The translations under genes were made by a program, and so were the position numbers. From Eubacteriales bacterium (GTDB taxonomy: Bacteria > Bacillota > Clostridia > Christensenellales > MB2-83), in the NCBI GenBank assembly GCA_018385275.1, contig JAHAZM010000033.1, positions 1 to 33,313 on the forward strand: 33,313 bases of DNA, read 5' to 3'. Positions 24,501 to 31,641 of this stretch are shown here, in pieces. The notes beneath the pieces are model-generated. The model was not told the origin of the DNA, searched no databases, and worked only from the letters and a program-made list of their open reading frames with translations. Position 1 is the first letter of the stretch, and the number at the start of each line of letters is the position of its first letter.

Positions 24501-26438
24501 GTCGTCGACGGATTCGGTCACGCGGACCGCGCGCTGATCCTGCGCGACTGGAGCGCCACGGTGCGCGGCGTCGAAAACGACACTCCCTACCTGCGGATCC
24601 GCTCGGCCAGAGCGCATCATCAGGGTTCGGCCGTTCCGACCAATATCATGGAACTCGGCGGCGGTACGAACAGCTACTACGCCGGCGACCGCGTCCGCGG
24701 CACCGTAGAACTGCTCGTCCTGCCGCAGACGGTTTCCGATTACGCCGGCAGCGACGCGGCTTTCCTCACCGCGCTGAACCAGTACGCCGGCAGTTGGCAG
24801 CTGGCTCATTACGAAGCGACCGCCGGCGCCGTCGCCGTTTCGGGCCTCAGCGGCGCGACGCTCGCCGCGACCGCCCCGACGGTCCTGCGCGCCAAAACCG
24901 GTACGACGTCCGTATCCTTTACTCTCAGCGGCGGCGTGAGCTACGTCCCCGTGACCTTTACCAACCTCGCCACCAACCGCGGCTGGCGCCTGCAGGAGCA
25001 CGTCGACGGCGTCTGGACCGACGTCGCCGCCTCGCAGGAAGTCTACGGCAACGATTTCTGGCAATGCCGCTCCGACCCCGTGTCCGGCACGTATGAATTG
25101 ACCTACAACGTCTACCGCAGCAGCGGAGAGGCGCGCGCGTTCCGACTCGTCCAGTCGCTTGCGCTGGCGTTAAACCCCGACCCGACGGAAGCGCAGGCGC
25201 CCGCGCCCCTGTCGTCCCTGCCGACGTTCTTTCAGGAGGAGCGTCCCTACGCCGAAACGGTGTTGAACGTGCCGACGGTACAGGAGCTGCCCGAATATAA
25301 TTTCAGCGACGAGATCAAAGCCGTCGCCTATCGCGGCGCCGATTACGGCACCGGAGCCAGCGCCAGGCAGACCCGCGTGTTCGCTTATCTGGGCGTTCCC
25401 GCCTCCGCCAGCCCGACCAACCCCTGCCCGGCCGTCGTTCTCGTGCACGGCGGCGGCGGAACGGCCGACTGCTACTGGGTCAAATACTGGGTCGACCGCG
25501 GTTACGCGGCCATCTCCATGGATCTCGAGGGGCATTATCCTATCCGGAACGGCAACTATTGCACGCCCGGCACGGAAACGAACGCCTACTCGGGCCCGGT
25601 CCGCGTCGGCGCCTTCGGCGACGCCGACGAGGCCGACCTTTCGAAGCAATGGCCCTATCACGCGGTTTCAGCCATCATGCTGGCGCGCACCCTCATCGGC
25701 GGTCTCGACTGCGTCGACGATGGCAAAATCGGCGTCATGGGCTTCAGCTGGGGCGGCTACCTGACCTCGTTCACCATCACCGTGGACAACCGCTACGCCT
25801 TCGCCATCCCCGTCTACGGCAGCGCTTTCGTCGGAGAAACCTATCTCTTCCAGAACAGCGCGCTTTCCGCCGCGGCCCGCAAATGGGATCCGGCGCTCAA
25901 CGTCGGCAACGTCACGGCCAAGGTCCTGTGGTTCAACAGCGACAAGGACTTTTTCACCAACCTCATCGGCGATACCCTCAGCTATGAAAACACGCCCGGC
26001 AGCGTCATGCTGATCGATCCGGACATGGGCCACGGCGGCGGAAACTGCTGGTCGAGGCCGGAGGTCTTCGCGTTTGCCGACAGCGTCGTGAAAGGCACGC
26101 CCGGCCTGATGGAAATTGTCCGTCAGCCCGAAGGTCTGACCCCGAGCATCGAGGTCAGCGTGCCGTCCGGCGTCACGATCCACAGCGCGAAACTCTTCTA
26201 CCGCACGCAGGAAATGGGCTACAAGAATACGGAACAGACCGCCTGGCTCAGCCTCGACGCCGCCGTCAGCGGCACGACCGTATCGGCAACGGTGCCGAAC
26301 GGCGCGGTCGCCTACTTTTTCGTCGTCTACGACAGCCGCGTCGGGACCGACCCCTTCATGCAGCAGCAGAAGCGTTTCGGCACCGCCAGCAAAGTGGTCT
26401 ATCTGGTCGACACGCATCTGGAGCTCGTCGTTCGCTGA
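21507..26438 (+). CDS. large secreted multidomain protein with internal dockerin and C-terminal esterase-like hydrolase
   Basis: The product is 1643 residues. A signal peptide ends near A-V-A (24). A Pro/Thr linker, an N-terminal beta domain (about 55-230) and a carboxypeptidase-regulatory-like beta domain (about 235-310) come first. A type I dockerin (about 313-375) follows, with two calcium-loop repeats (D-L-N-G-D-G-R-V-N and D-I-T-G-D-E-R-A-N), each followed by L-L-R-H-I-K-G. A long beta-rich region (about 380-1240) shows no family I recognise. The C-terminal part is an alpha/beta-hydrolase like acetyl-xylan esterases or S9-type enzymes: V-H-G-G-G-G, nucleophile S1414 in G-F-S-W-G-G, acid D1479 or D1481, and H1509 in M-G-H-G-G-G. 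A closing beta domain ends the protein. It is extracellular; the substrate is probably an esterified polymer, by inference. No cohesin partner is in the window. Confidence 0.85.
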   Translation: MKKLIPLLAILLCASFLFASLAVADIVVGEDTATGFGPIHTPQPATPKPAPTPAPKLASFTVRNTLDSWTNVSSITTSYTSSSTGTQSAALLNENGDKRVRVTNTHADTLEILRFGTTGLGNPRSVLGRDPFGVGFRVRTGDAAVSIGLSVAPEATDHATCTTRYLYDTDGRLVASGGGILIPSDFEGYFVMGRGGGWNVNVAQYLLWTSVDVDGGWFDVDDFGWFADDPDNQGVALSGAVTVPGMADVPVLAELKSGETIVSRATGVGGYTLFHVQPGDYVLTLSAETCAQRAYPVSIANADRTLDAVLWRFGDLNGDGRVNATDNTLLLRHIKGTQSLTDYALACADITGDERANASDNTALLRHIKGTRPLYTTPVLAAPSAQVDQADEYAYMWFRSGADASSDRQLYVKTGRYGFGFDTNAIRFTRLGAAAGNAEDDLVLSDSVVDAMHAASSSLIVYTGSTAHSLVTGNGYDTTRIVTMGSERQSFYTDSISVSGVSGLNARVEVNALTDYFSVYYDVSSSTEINNLRFSLSFNTGNSALTTATWYRNNPSSGILTLSGGGEAVTFVLPAKNDGVSRSLTISSAGVVMVNTSYLTSPARTTQTQLMKKRTYAVGLIVIPGLNDPAAAAYLLDPASAVLSAEELAPVAGRLRTEYDALTGTYDVTLRAGGFSGDLFSPTLERVLLSAVNATAAPRRLHVMLTHRANEAVNVVGGVPMLRDTDGVPTGKTVQVSKNWHAKAETPLLYDSQWQRFYLSLALPGSDRPVTNEFTVAYQTWGGALAASHTQLCLIGWSSATALQWDEAAVGAYTETICFAPDSGNTSFINDVRGVLVKTNGAVSGFASNVGGGDFLLYITPSGNRITAKDLRTRYLSHGPNLSVVTYTGRTTDDSISFVYTVKVCRGNDLTRVYLSFDYSFLKAVSARTLSLFCYGTEKYNESGFTGFAVGNSAGLVKEYTSSELSQGTNTYSYQYVTGFVPLTGDDPWLSWTGTRSGVVDGFGHADRALILRDWSATVRGVENDTPYLRIRSARAHHQGSAVPTNIMELGGGTNSYYAGDRVRGTVELLVLPQTVSDYAGSDAAFLTALNQYAGSWQLAHYEATAGAVAVSGLSGATLAATAPTVLRAKTGTTSVSFTLSGGVSYVPVTFTNLATNRGWRLQEHVDGVWTDVAASQEVYGNDFWQCRSDPVSGTYELTYNVYRSSGEARAFRLVQSLALALNPDPTEAQAPAPLSSLPTFFQEERPYAETVLNVPTVQELPEYNFSDEIKAVAYRGADYGTGASARQTRVFAYLGVPASASPTNPCPAVVLVHGGGGTADCYWVKYWVDRGYAAISMDLEGHYPIRNGNYCTPGTETNAYSGPVRVGAFGDADEADLSKQWPYHAVSAIMLARTLIGGLDCVDDGKIGVMGFSWGGYLTSFTITVDNRYAFAIPVYGSAFVGETYLFQNSALSAAARKWDPALNVGNVTAKVLWFNSDKDFFTNLIGDTLSYENTPGSVMLIDPDMGHGGGNCWSRPEVFAFADSVVKGTPGLMEIVRQPEGLTPSIEVSVPSGVTIHSAKLFYRTQEMGYKNTEQTAWLSLDAAVSGTTVSATVPNGAVAYFFVVYDSRVGTDPFMQQQKRFGTASKVVYLVDTHLELVVR

Positions 26439-26453
26439 CGCGCTGACGAAAAC

Positions 26454-26484
26454 AAAAAAAGACGGCCTATGACCGTCTTTTTTT
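26454..26484. terminator. bidirectional terminator after the large esterase gene
   Basis: GACGG/CCGTC stem with loop CCTATGA, A7 on the left and T7 on the right. It is shared with the convergent foldase gene. Confidence 0.85.
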
Positions 26485-26496
26485 ATGCCCGTTTGA

Positions 26497-27792
26497 TTAT
26501 TTCTCGCGCGCGAGCGCTTTTTCGTTGATCTTGATCTCGGCGGCGGCGCGCCATCCGTTGAACAGCTCGGTCCATTCGCCCGACTGTTTGGACGCGAGCA
26601 GCTCGGTGCTGATCTCTTCGCGCAGATCGTCGAGCGGAACGTCCCCGGCGGGCACCTCGATGTCCATGCGCACGACGTGATAGCCGTAATCGGACACCGT
26701 CGGCTCGGCGTTATACTCTCCCACGGCCGTAAGCCCCAGCGCCGCGTTCAGGAAACCCTCGACGTAGCCCGTGGTGGTCGGCCCGATCAGATAGCCTTTT
26801 TCCCCGAAACCGGAGGCTTTGTCGTCGTTATATTCGTCGTGAAGCGCTTCCCAGGTCTCGCCCTCGCCGAGACGGCGGTAGAACTCGGCCACCTTTTCGT
26901 CCAGCGCGCCCAGCGCCTCTGTCAGCTTCTGCTCGGCCTCGGCGGTCTTGGCTTCATAGGTAGCCGTATACTCCGCCTTCTCCGCCTCGTCCTCGGTTGC
27001 GTCCGCGCTGGCCTTGGCCGACGCGGCGGCGCTCCGCAGCGTGCGCAGTTCCGTTACCGCGTCCTCGTCGATCATGAACAGTACGTGCGACACCCAGCGA
27101 TAGCCCGCGGGCGCGTAAAAGATCGTCTCTCCGGCGGCCACGGCGTCTTCATACTGGTCCGCGTCCCCGTCGAAATCCGCTTTCTGCTCGGCCAGCATCT
27201 GATCGTAATAATCCTTGATCTCGTTCTCGGTCACGGCCACGCCGTCGAGGACTTTCTCCTTGAGGCACGTCGTGGCGACCTGACGCTCGTAGTCGGCCAG
27301 CAGCTTTTCATAGCTCGTATTGTTTTTCTCGTAGAAATTCTTCATTTCCTCGTCGGCCATCGCCTCGTACACTTCGTCGCTCTTCGGCGCGTCGCCGTCG
27401 GCTTTTTTCTCCGAAGCGATGAAATCGTCCTTGTAGGCGCGGATGTCCTTGTCCAGGTTGGCGCGCGCCTCCGCGGCGTTCTCCGCGCTGAGCGGCAGAA
27501 TGCCCTCCTCCCGGCATTTCTGCTCCAGGATCGCCGCGTCGATCATGCTGTCGATAATATCGTCGCGCAGCGACGTGAAATACGCCGAATAGGTCGGATC
27601 CGTACGGCTCAAGCCGTAGTGGTTCTCATACATTTCGGCATAGGAATTGTAGAGATAGTAAAAGTCCTCCCACAGGATCTCCTGCCCGTTGACCGTGGCC
27701 GCCACGTCGAGCTTTTCCTCGAAAAACACACAGCCGGTCAGCACGCCCGCGCACAGCAGCGCTGTCAGAACGACGCAAAGGATCTTTTTCAT
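26497..27792 (-). CDS. PrsA/SurA-like peptidyl-prolyl isomerase lipoprotein
   Basis: The product is 431 residues from the ATG at 27792 (AGGGG upstream). The longer open frame upstream has no ribosome site and would bury the signal. The lipobox is V-L-T-G-C (C21). A helical SurA_N-like region (about 25-215) precedes a parvulin-type rotamase domain (about 235-400). Its parts are Y-R-W-V-S-H-V-L-F at the first strand, G-F-G-E-K-G-Y-L-I-G-P in the middle, and S-D-Y-G-Y-H-V-V-R at the last strand. An Ala/Glu/Lys-rich coiled coil of about 65 residues is inserted after the first strand. It should help fold exported proteins on the outer face of the membrane. Confidence 0.9.
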   Translation of the reverse strand: MKKILCVVLTALLCAGVLTGCVFFEEKLDVAATVNGQEILWEDFYYLYNSYAEMYENHYGLSRTDPTYSAYFTSLRDDIIDSMIDAAILEQKCREEGILPLSAENAAEARANLDKDIRAYKDDFIASEKKADGDAPKSDEVYEAMADEEMKNFYEKNNTSYEKLLADYERQVATTCLKEKVLDGVAVTENEIKDYYDQMLAEQKADFDGDADQYEDAVAAGETIFYAPAGYRWVSHVLFMIDEDAVTELRTLRSAAASAKASADATEDEAEKAEYTATYEAKTAEAEQKLTEALGALDEKVAEFYRRLGEGETWEALHDEYNDDKASGFGEKGYLIGPTTTGYVEGFLNAALGLTAVGEYNAEPTVSDYGYHVVRMDIEVPAGDVPLDDLREEISTELLASKQSGEWTELFNGWRAAAEIKINEKALAREK

Positions 27793-27825
27793 ACGATTGT
27801 GTTCCCCTTCCGGTTTAATAACTGC

Positions 27826-27854
27826 ATTGTAAACGGAAACGCCCGAAAAGGCAA
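27826..27854 (-). promoter_or_regulatory. promoter of the foldase gene
   Basis: On the minus strand TTGCCT (27854-27849), a 17-nt spacer and TACAAT (27831-27826). The -35 box lies inside the hairpin at 27841-27867. Confidence 0.65.
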
Positions 27855-27867
27855 GCGCCTTCCGGGC
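27841..27867. terminator. hairpin after the glycosyltransferase gene
   Basis: GCCCG..AAGGC and GCCTT..CGGGC pair with a small bulge and loop AAGC. On the minus strand it ends the glycosyltransferase message ahead of GTTTCCGTTT; on the plus strand ATTTTT follows. Confidence 0.55.
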
Positions 27868-27904
27868 ATTTTTACAGATTATTTGCATTTTCCCGCCGCG
27901 TCCG

Positions 27905-29587
27905 TCACGAAACGCCCCTTTCGGTCACGACGGCGAAATTATCGTAGACGGCCCACTCGAAGCTCGCAGAGGAAAACTTGCTCAGCTCGGAGCGGTTGAC
28001 GACGAAAACGGTCTTGTCGTAGGCCTCCGGATCTCCGCAGTCCGACGGCAGGGTAAAGACGAATTTCCCGAACTTGTACGCGTGGCGGAACTCGGCCTTC
28101 GGATCGTAATACTGCACGGTGGTATAGAAATCCTCCGGCGGGATCTCGCAGAAAAACAGCGTGAGGATGAACGGGCCGTTGACGCCCGTGTACGAGCAGT
28201 AGATACGGTCGCAGTCGCGCCCATAGGCGTCCGTAATGGCTTCCTCATATCCGTTCATGAACGCCGCGTCGGTGGCTTTGGCGTATTCGCCGCCGAAATA
28301 ATAGAAGCCGAAGCTGCCCGCCGCCGCCAGCACCGCCGCCAGACAGACCGCCGCGGCCTCGCGCAGGCGGCTCGCCAGATACTCGACGCCCGCCGTCAGG
28401 AAATAGATCCAGGGGATGAAGAGGATGCTGAGACGGTTGATGTTCTGATGGATAATCAGCGCCAGCGCGACCGCCCCGATGAACCAGGCCGCGACGACGG
28501 ACTCGGCGGAGTATTTTTTGAGCGAAAGCGCGCGCCGGAAGGTCAGCGCCGCGCCGAGCACCGCCAGCGGGAAGGTGAACAGATAGACGATATTGTACGC
28601 TTCGACCTTGTTCCAGATGAAATCCGGCGTGCCCGTCGTAAGCGTCGCGATCAGCGTGCCGACGTTTTTGAGCACGTTGCCGACGAAATTCTTGTCCATC
28701 GCGAGAAACACCGAGTCGGACCGCATGACCGTCAGCCGCGGGATGCTGAAAAACGACGTGCGGATCTCCGGCAGATCAAAGACGTTGATGACGTAGAAAA
28801 CCGCCAGCGGCAGGACCGCCGCGACGAACGCGACCCCCGCCCAGAGCAGCTGGCTGATTTTAATGCGCTTGTGCCGGAGCGCGTAGGCCACGGCCAGGAT
28901 CACGAGGATCGGCACGGCCACCAGCGCCGCGCCGTAGGCGTAGAGCGACAGGCACAGGCTCAGCGCCGCGAAGATGAACCACCGCGTCTTGCCCGTGTCG
29001 GTGCCGACGGTAAAGAAATATACGCCCAGCAGGGTCGTGAACGGCAGAGGATTCGAATCGAGCCCCCAGCGCGAAAGCATGATGTGCCACGGCGCCAGCG
29101 CCAGCAGCAGGATGCCGGCGTAACCGGCGCGTTTGCCCATCGTGCGCTTGACGAGCAGATAAAACACCGGCAGCGACGCGATCCCCATCAGCGCCATGGG
29201 CAGACGGTACACGAACACGCCCCCGCCGAAGAGTTTGAAAAACACCATCGCGACGTAGGTATAGAGCGGCCCGTGGCCCGCGCCCCACGCCACCGGATAA
29301 ACCGGCATGACGTAGCCGTTGCGATCCACGCCGTAGTTCGCCAGCGCCCAGCTGTCGTAGCCGATGCTCGCCTCGTCCTGATTGAATCCGTTGGGCAGCA
29401 CGCTCAGCGCGACGAGTCTCAGCGCCGCGCCGACGAGGGTCACGGCGACGACGAAAATCCACTCGAAGCGCTCGCTCTCCATCACCGTGAGCAGCTTTCC
29501 CTGAACGGGCCGGGGCCGGCTGATGACGAAGGCGCCCACGGTCGCCGCGACGAAAACGAACAGCATGATCAAATTGTACGTATCCAT
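27905..29587 (-). CDS. GT-C fold membrane glycosyltransferase (ArnT/PMT-like)
   Basis: The product is 560 residues starting at ATG 29587, 7 nt after AAGGAAG. It has about a dozen hydrophobic segments. The first large loop carries G-F-N-Q-D-E-A-S-I-G-Y-D, the acidic loop motif expected of GT-C enzymes (glycosyltransferase family 39/83-like, dolichyl-phosphate-mannose type), in which D and E serve catalysis. A G-H-G-P-L-Y-T-Y segment after it is also typical. The C-terminal soluble part of about 110 residues lies outside the membrane. Such enzymes move a sugar from a lipid-phosphate carrier to a protein, lipid or cell-wall polymer. The acceptor is unknown; the Thr-rich stalks of nearby surface proteins are one speculative target. 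Confidence 0.85.
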   Translation of the reverse strand: MDTYNLIMLFVFVAATVGAFVISRPRPVQGKLLTVMESERFEWIFVVAVTLVGAALRLVALSVLPNGFNQDEASIGYDSWALANYGVDRNGYVMPVYPVAWGAGHGPLYTYVAMVFFKLFGGGVFVYRLPMALMGIASLPVFYLLVKRTMGKRAGYAGILLLALAPWHIMLSRWGLDSNPLPFTTLLGVYFFTVGTDTGKTRWFIFAALSLCLSLYAYGAALVAVPILVILAVAYALRHKRIKISQLLWAGVAFVAAVLPLAVFYVINVFDLPEIRTSFFSIPRLTVMRSDSVFLAMDKNFVGNVLKNVGTLIATLTTGTPDFIWNKVEAYNIVYLFTFPLAVLGAALTFRRALSLKKYSAESVVAAWFIGAVALALIIHQNINRLSILFIPWIYFLTAGVEYLASRLREAAAVCLAAVLAAAGSFGFYYFGGEYAKATDAAFMNGYEEAITDAYGRDCDRIYCSYTGVNGPFILTLFFCEIPPEDFYTTVQYYDPKAEFRHAYKFGKFVFTLPSDCGDPEAYDKTVFVVNRSELSKFSSASFEWAVYDNFAVVTERGVS

Positions 29588-29628
29588 ACGCTTGCTTCCT
29601 TTCCGGGATTGCCTGTACATTAACACAA

Positions 29629-29656
29629 CGCGCCCCGTCCCGAAAGTGAGGGCGCG
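29629..29656 (-). terminator. weak hairpin after the lipoprotein gene
   Basis: CGCGCCC and GGGCGCG form a 7-bp stem with a 14-nt loop, followed on the minus strand by TTGTGTT. It is a possible terminator between the lipoprotein and glycosyltransferase genes. Confidence 0.4.
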
Positions 29657-29676
29657 CACAAAACCTTCAGTCGGGG

Positions 29677-30321
29677 TCACATGATTTGTTGGCCGGAGAT
29701 CCGGAGACTGCCGTCGGCAAGCCGCTTGTAATAGAGGAGAAATCTTTCGCACCAGTTAGGTTGGTACGCCGGTTCCGGGTCGGACAGCCGCTTGAAACAG
29801 CAGAGCATGATGTAAACCGTGTCGTTTTTCTCCCGCTCGAACATCTCGCGCGGGAACGTGACGCTTTCATGGTGACGGAAAGGAAACTGTACTGTTTTGC
29901 TGTCAAAGAAGTATTCGTCCGAAAAAGCTTCTTCCCCGGGGATCTCCCGCACAAAATAACATCCGTCAAGCTCACGGATATCCCGGACGGCCTCCCCGTG
30001 TACGAAAGGCGTGTCGGAAGCGGCGGTGGTGTACACGCCGAACACGAACTCGGCCGGATCGCCTTCGTACCAGAGCCCTGGTTTCCCTCCTTGATGTAAA
30101 GCGAAATACGCGTCGAGCGTCACGTCCTCATCGGGCGCAAAGACGTAATCGCCTTTTTTGACGGCAAATCGGAACATTGTCGCGATATCCAGCTGAAAGG
30201 TGTTGCTCCAGTACTGGTTTCTCCATATCAGAGCGCGCAAGATCTCAGCTCCCGCGGCGCATCCTGTCAGTAAGGGGGTTGTCAGGATGAGAAGCAGCGA
30301 AACGGCAAGGATTTTCTTCAT
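29677..30321 (-). CDS. lipoprotein of unknown function
   Basis: The product is 214 residues, starting at ATG 30321 five bases after GGAGGAA. The signal ends in lipobox L-L-T-G-C (C21), so it is a membrane-anchored extracellular lipoprotein. The mature part is rich in aromatic and charged residues, with patterns such as R-N-Q-Y-W-S-N-T-F, G-K-P-G-L-W-Y-E-G-D and R-E-M-F-E-R-E-K-N-D. I see no known domain. It is probably transcribed from the promoter at 30495-30523 with a leader of roughly 165 nt. Base composition is a little more AT-rich than in the genes around it, which may mark recent transfer. Confidence 0.7.
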   Translation of the reverse strand: MKKILAVSLLLILTTPLLTGCAAGAEILRALIWRNQYWSNTFQLDIATMFRFAVKKGDYVFAPDEDVTLDAYFALHQGGKPGLWYEGDPAEFVFGVYTTAASDTPFVHGEAVRDIRELDGCYFVREIPGEEAFSDEYFFDSKTVQFPFRHHESVTFPREMFEREKNDTVYIMLCCFKRLSDPEPAYQPNWCERFLLYYKRLADGSLRISGQQIM

Positions 30322-30369
30322 CGTGATTCCTCCTTATGACGTTTTCAGAATGTTTACCGTCACGGCAAC

Positions 30370-30387
30370 GGGTCCCGTATAGGACCC
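30370..30387. promoter_or_regulatory. palindrome GGGTCC-N6-GGACCC
   Basis: A perfect 6-bp inverted repeat surrounds CGTATA. On the minus strand the centre reads TATACG and lies 17 nt after TTGCCC (30404-30399), so it may be an operator on a secondary promoter. Otherwise it is a hairpin in the leader of the lipoprotein message. Confidence 0.5.
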
Positions 30388-30494
30388 CGGAGCGTGCCGG
30401 GCAAAAGATGATCCGATACGGAACGTTTGACGTCAGAGAAGTAAGCAGCACGGGTTATCCTTAATTAATAATTTTTCTAATATTTCCTTTTTTT

Positions 30495-30523
30495 ATTATA
30501 CCCTGTTAATTTTCAGAAATCAA
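30495..30523 (-). promoter_or_regulatory. promoter directed at the lipoprotein gene
   Basis: On the minus strand TTGATT (30523-30518), a 17-nt spacer and a perfect TATAAT (30500-30495), inside the AT-rich block. Confidence 0.7.
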
Positions 30524-30595
30524 TATCTTTTCTCTTAATTTTTTCTTCTTTTTTGTTAATTCTTTCTTCTTTCTGGCGGCGCCCTTCTTTTGGGA

Positions 30596-30624
30596 TTGAA
30601 AAACGCCGTCCGCCGTGTTATAAT
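30596..30624 (+). promoter_or_regulatory. promoter of the surface protein-YAGP-radical SAM operon
   Basis: TTGAAA (30596-30601), a 17-nt spacer and TATAAT (30619-30624). No further promoter with room to act is seen before the downstream two genes, so this one probably drives all three. Confidence 0.8.
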
Positions 30625-30658
30625 AAGACATCGATACGAAAAGGAGTTGTTTTTCGCC

Positions 30659-31618
30659 ATGAAAAAACCGTTTCTTCTGCTGCTCGCGCTGATCGTGACC
30701 GTCAGCCTCGCCGCCCCGGCCCTCGCTTCCGGCGCCGAAGGCTCCGAGATCGTGCGCACGCTGGCCGATCCGGCGGATTTCACGACCGTCTCGGCACTGG
30801 ACACGTCCAATTCCCGCGGCTATTTCTACGCCACGCACCCGAATTTCGCCACCGCCGTGACCGTCGAAACGATCGGTGACGAAACCTTCTTCGCCGTCAC
30901 CATGGATAAATGCGGTATCCTTTCGGGCGAATACGCCTATATCCACAACCGCATGGGTCTGATTTCGGACAACGATCTTTCCGCCGGCAACGCCCTGCGC
31001 ATCCGCGTGCGCAACGCCGCGACGACGGACGTGTCGCTCTCGGTGCGCTGCGACCTGGCCAAGGGCAAGGACAACTGTCTGTTCTATTTCTGCGAACCGG
31101 TCCTGACTGCGTTGGACGGATCCGAGGTCGAGAGCGATCTGTATTCCAATTTTGTCGTCCTGCCGAAAGATTTCGACGGCTACGTGATCCTGCCGTTTGA
31201 CGACGTCTCTTTCCTCAGCGGCAGCGAAGAAATGCTGGATGCGGGGATGAAGGACGTCTATCAGTTCTGCTTCAAATTTGACCAGCCCGACGGTGAGGAA
31301 ATGGCGCCGGAAGACGACGTTCTGCTCTTCGGCAAGATCGAACTGATGAACCTCCCGTCCGCTCCGGAGCCCACGCCGACTCCGACGCCGACCCCGACGC
31401 CGGAACCGACTCCCGCGCCGACCCCGACGCAGGCCCCGACCGAAGCGCCCACTCAATCCCCGACGAACGCGCCCACTCAGGCCCCGACCGAAGCGCCCAC
31501 GGCTACGCCCGCGCCGACCGGTAACGGCGGCGTCCCGTGGCAGTGGATCGCCGTCGGCGTCGTGATCGTCGCCGCGGCCATCGTCGGTTTCATCAGCAAG
31601 AAAAGAAACAGTAAATAA
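30659..31618 (+). CDS. surface protein with Thr-Pro stalk and C-terminal membrane anchor
   Basis: The product is 319 residues. The signal peptide is cleaved after A-L-A (23). A beta-rich domain of about 210 residues follows; its layout (paired strands, G-Y-F-Y, Y-S-N-F-V-V-L-P-K-D-F-D-G-Y-V) recalls carbohydrate-binding modules. Then come a Thr/Pro/Ala stalk (about 236-290), one membrane helix (about 296-314) and a basic K-K-R-N-S-K tail. The protein is therefore displayed on the outer face with its C-terminus inside. GGAG lies 12 nt before the ATG; a TTG directly next to it is unlikely. It leads the operon with the YAGP-repeat and radical SAM genes, 23 nt before the next start. A functional link is possible but unproven. 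Confidence 0.8.
   Translation: MKKPFLLLLALIVTVSLAAPALASGAEGSEIVRTLADPADFTTVSALDTSNSRGYFYATHPNFATAVTVETIGDETFFAVTMDKCGILSGEYAYIHNRMGLISDNDLSAGNALRIRVRNAATTDVSLSVRCDLAKGKDNCLFYFCEPVLTALDGSEVESDLYSNFVVLPKDFDGYVILPFDDVSFLSGSEEMLDAGMKDVYQFCFKFDQPDGEEMAPEDDVLLFGKIELMNLPSAPEPTPTPTPTPTPEPTPAPTPTQAPTEAPTQSPTNAPTQAPTEAPTATPAPTGNGGVPWQWIAVGVVIVAAAIVGFISKKRNSK
31370..31525 (+). repeat. Thr-Pro-rich stalk repeat
   Basis: ACGCCGACTCCG-like units encode the surface-protein stalk. The second half turns into longer units (GCCCCGACCGAAGCGCCCAC occurs twice). Confidence 0.8.
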
Positions 31619-31641
31619 CTATATTATAAAAGGAGCTCGCC

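Larger units (their letters stand above)
30322..30658. promoter_or_regulatory. AT-rich divergent control region, no gene seen
   Basis: This 337-nt gap lies between the lipoprotein gene (left) and the surface-protein operon (right). It holds two outward promoters, a palindrome at 30370-30387 and a strikingly AT-rich block at about 30460-30580, in which the plus strand is pyrimidine-rich. No convincing coding frame with a ribosome site was found. Confidence 0.7.

Noticed and set aside
30245-30451. A 68-codon minus-strand frame starting GTG at 30451 in the lipoprotein leader
   Set aside because: AAGGA lies 6 nt upstream, but the frame runs out of phase into the lipoprotein gene, whose own start has a much better ribosome site. 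No conserved feature was seen.
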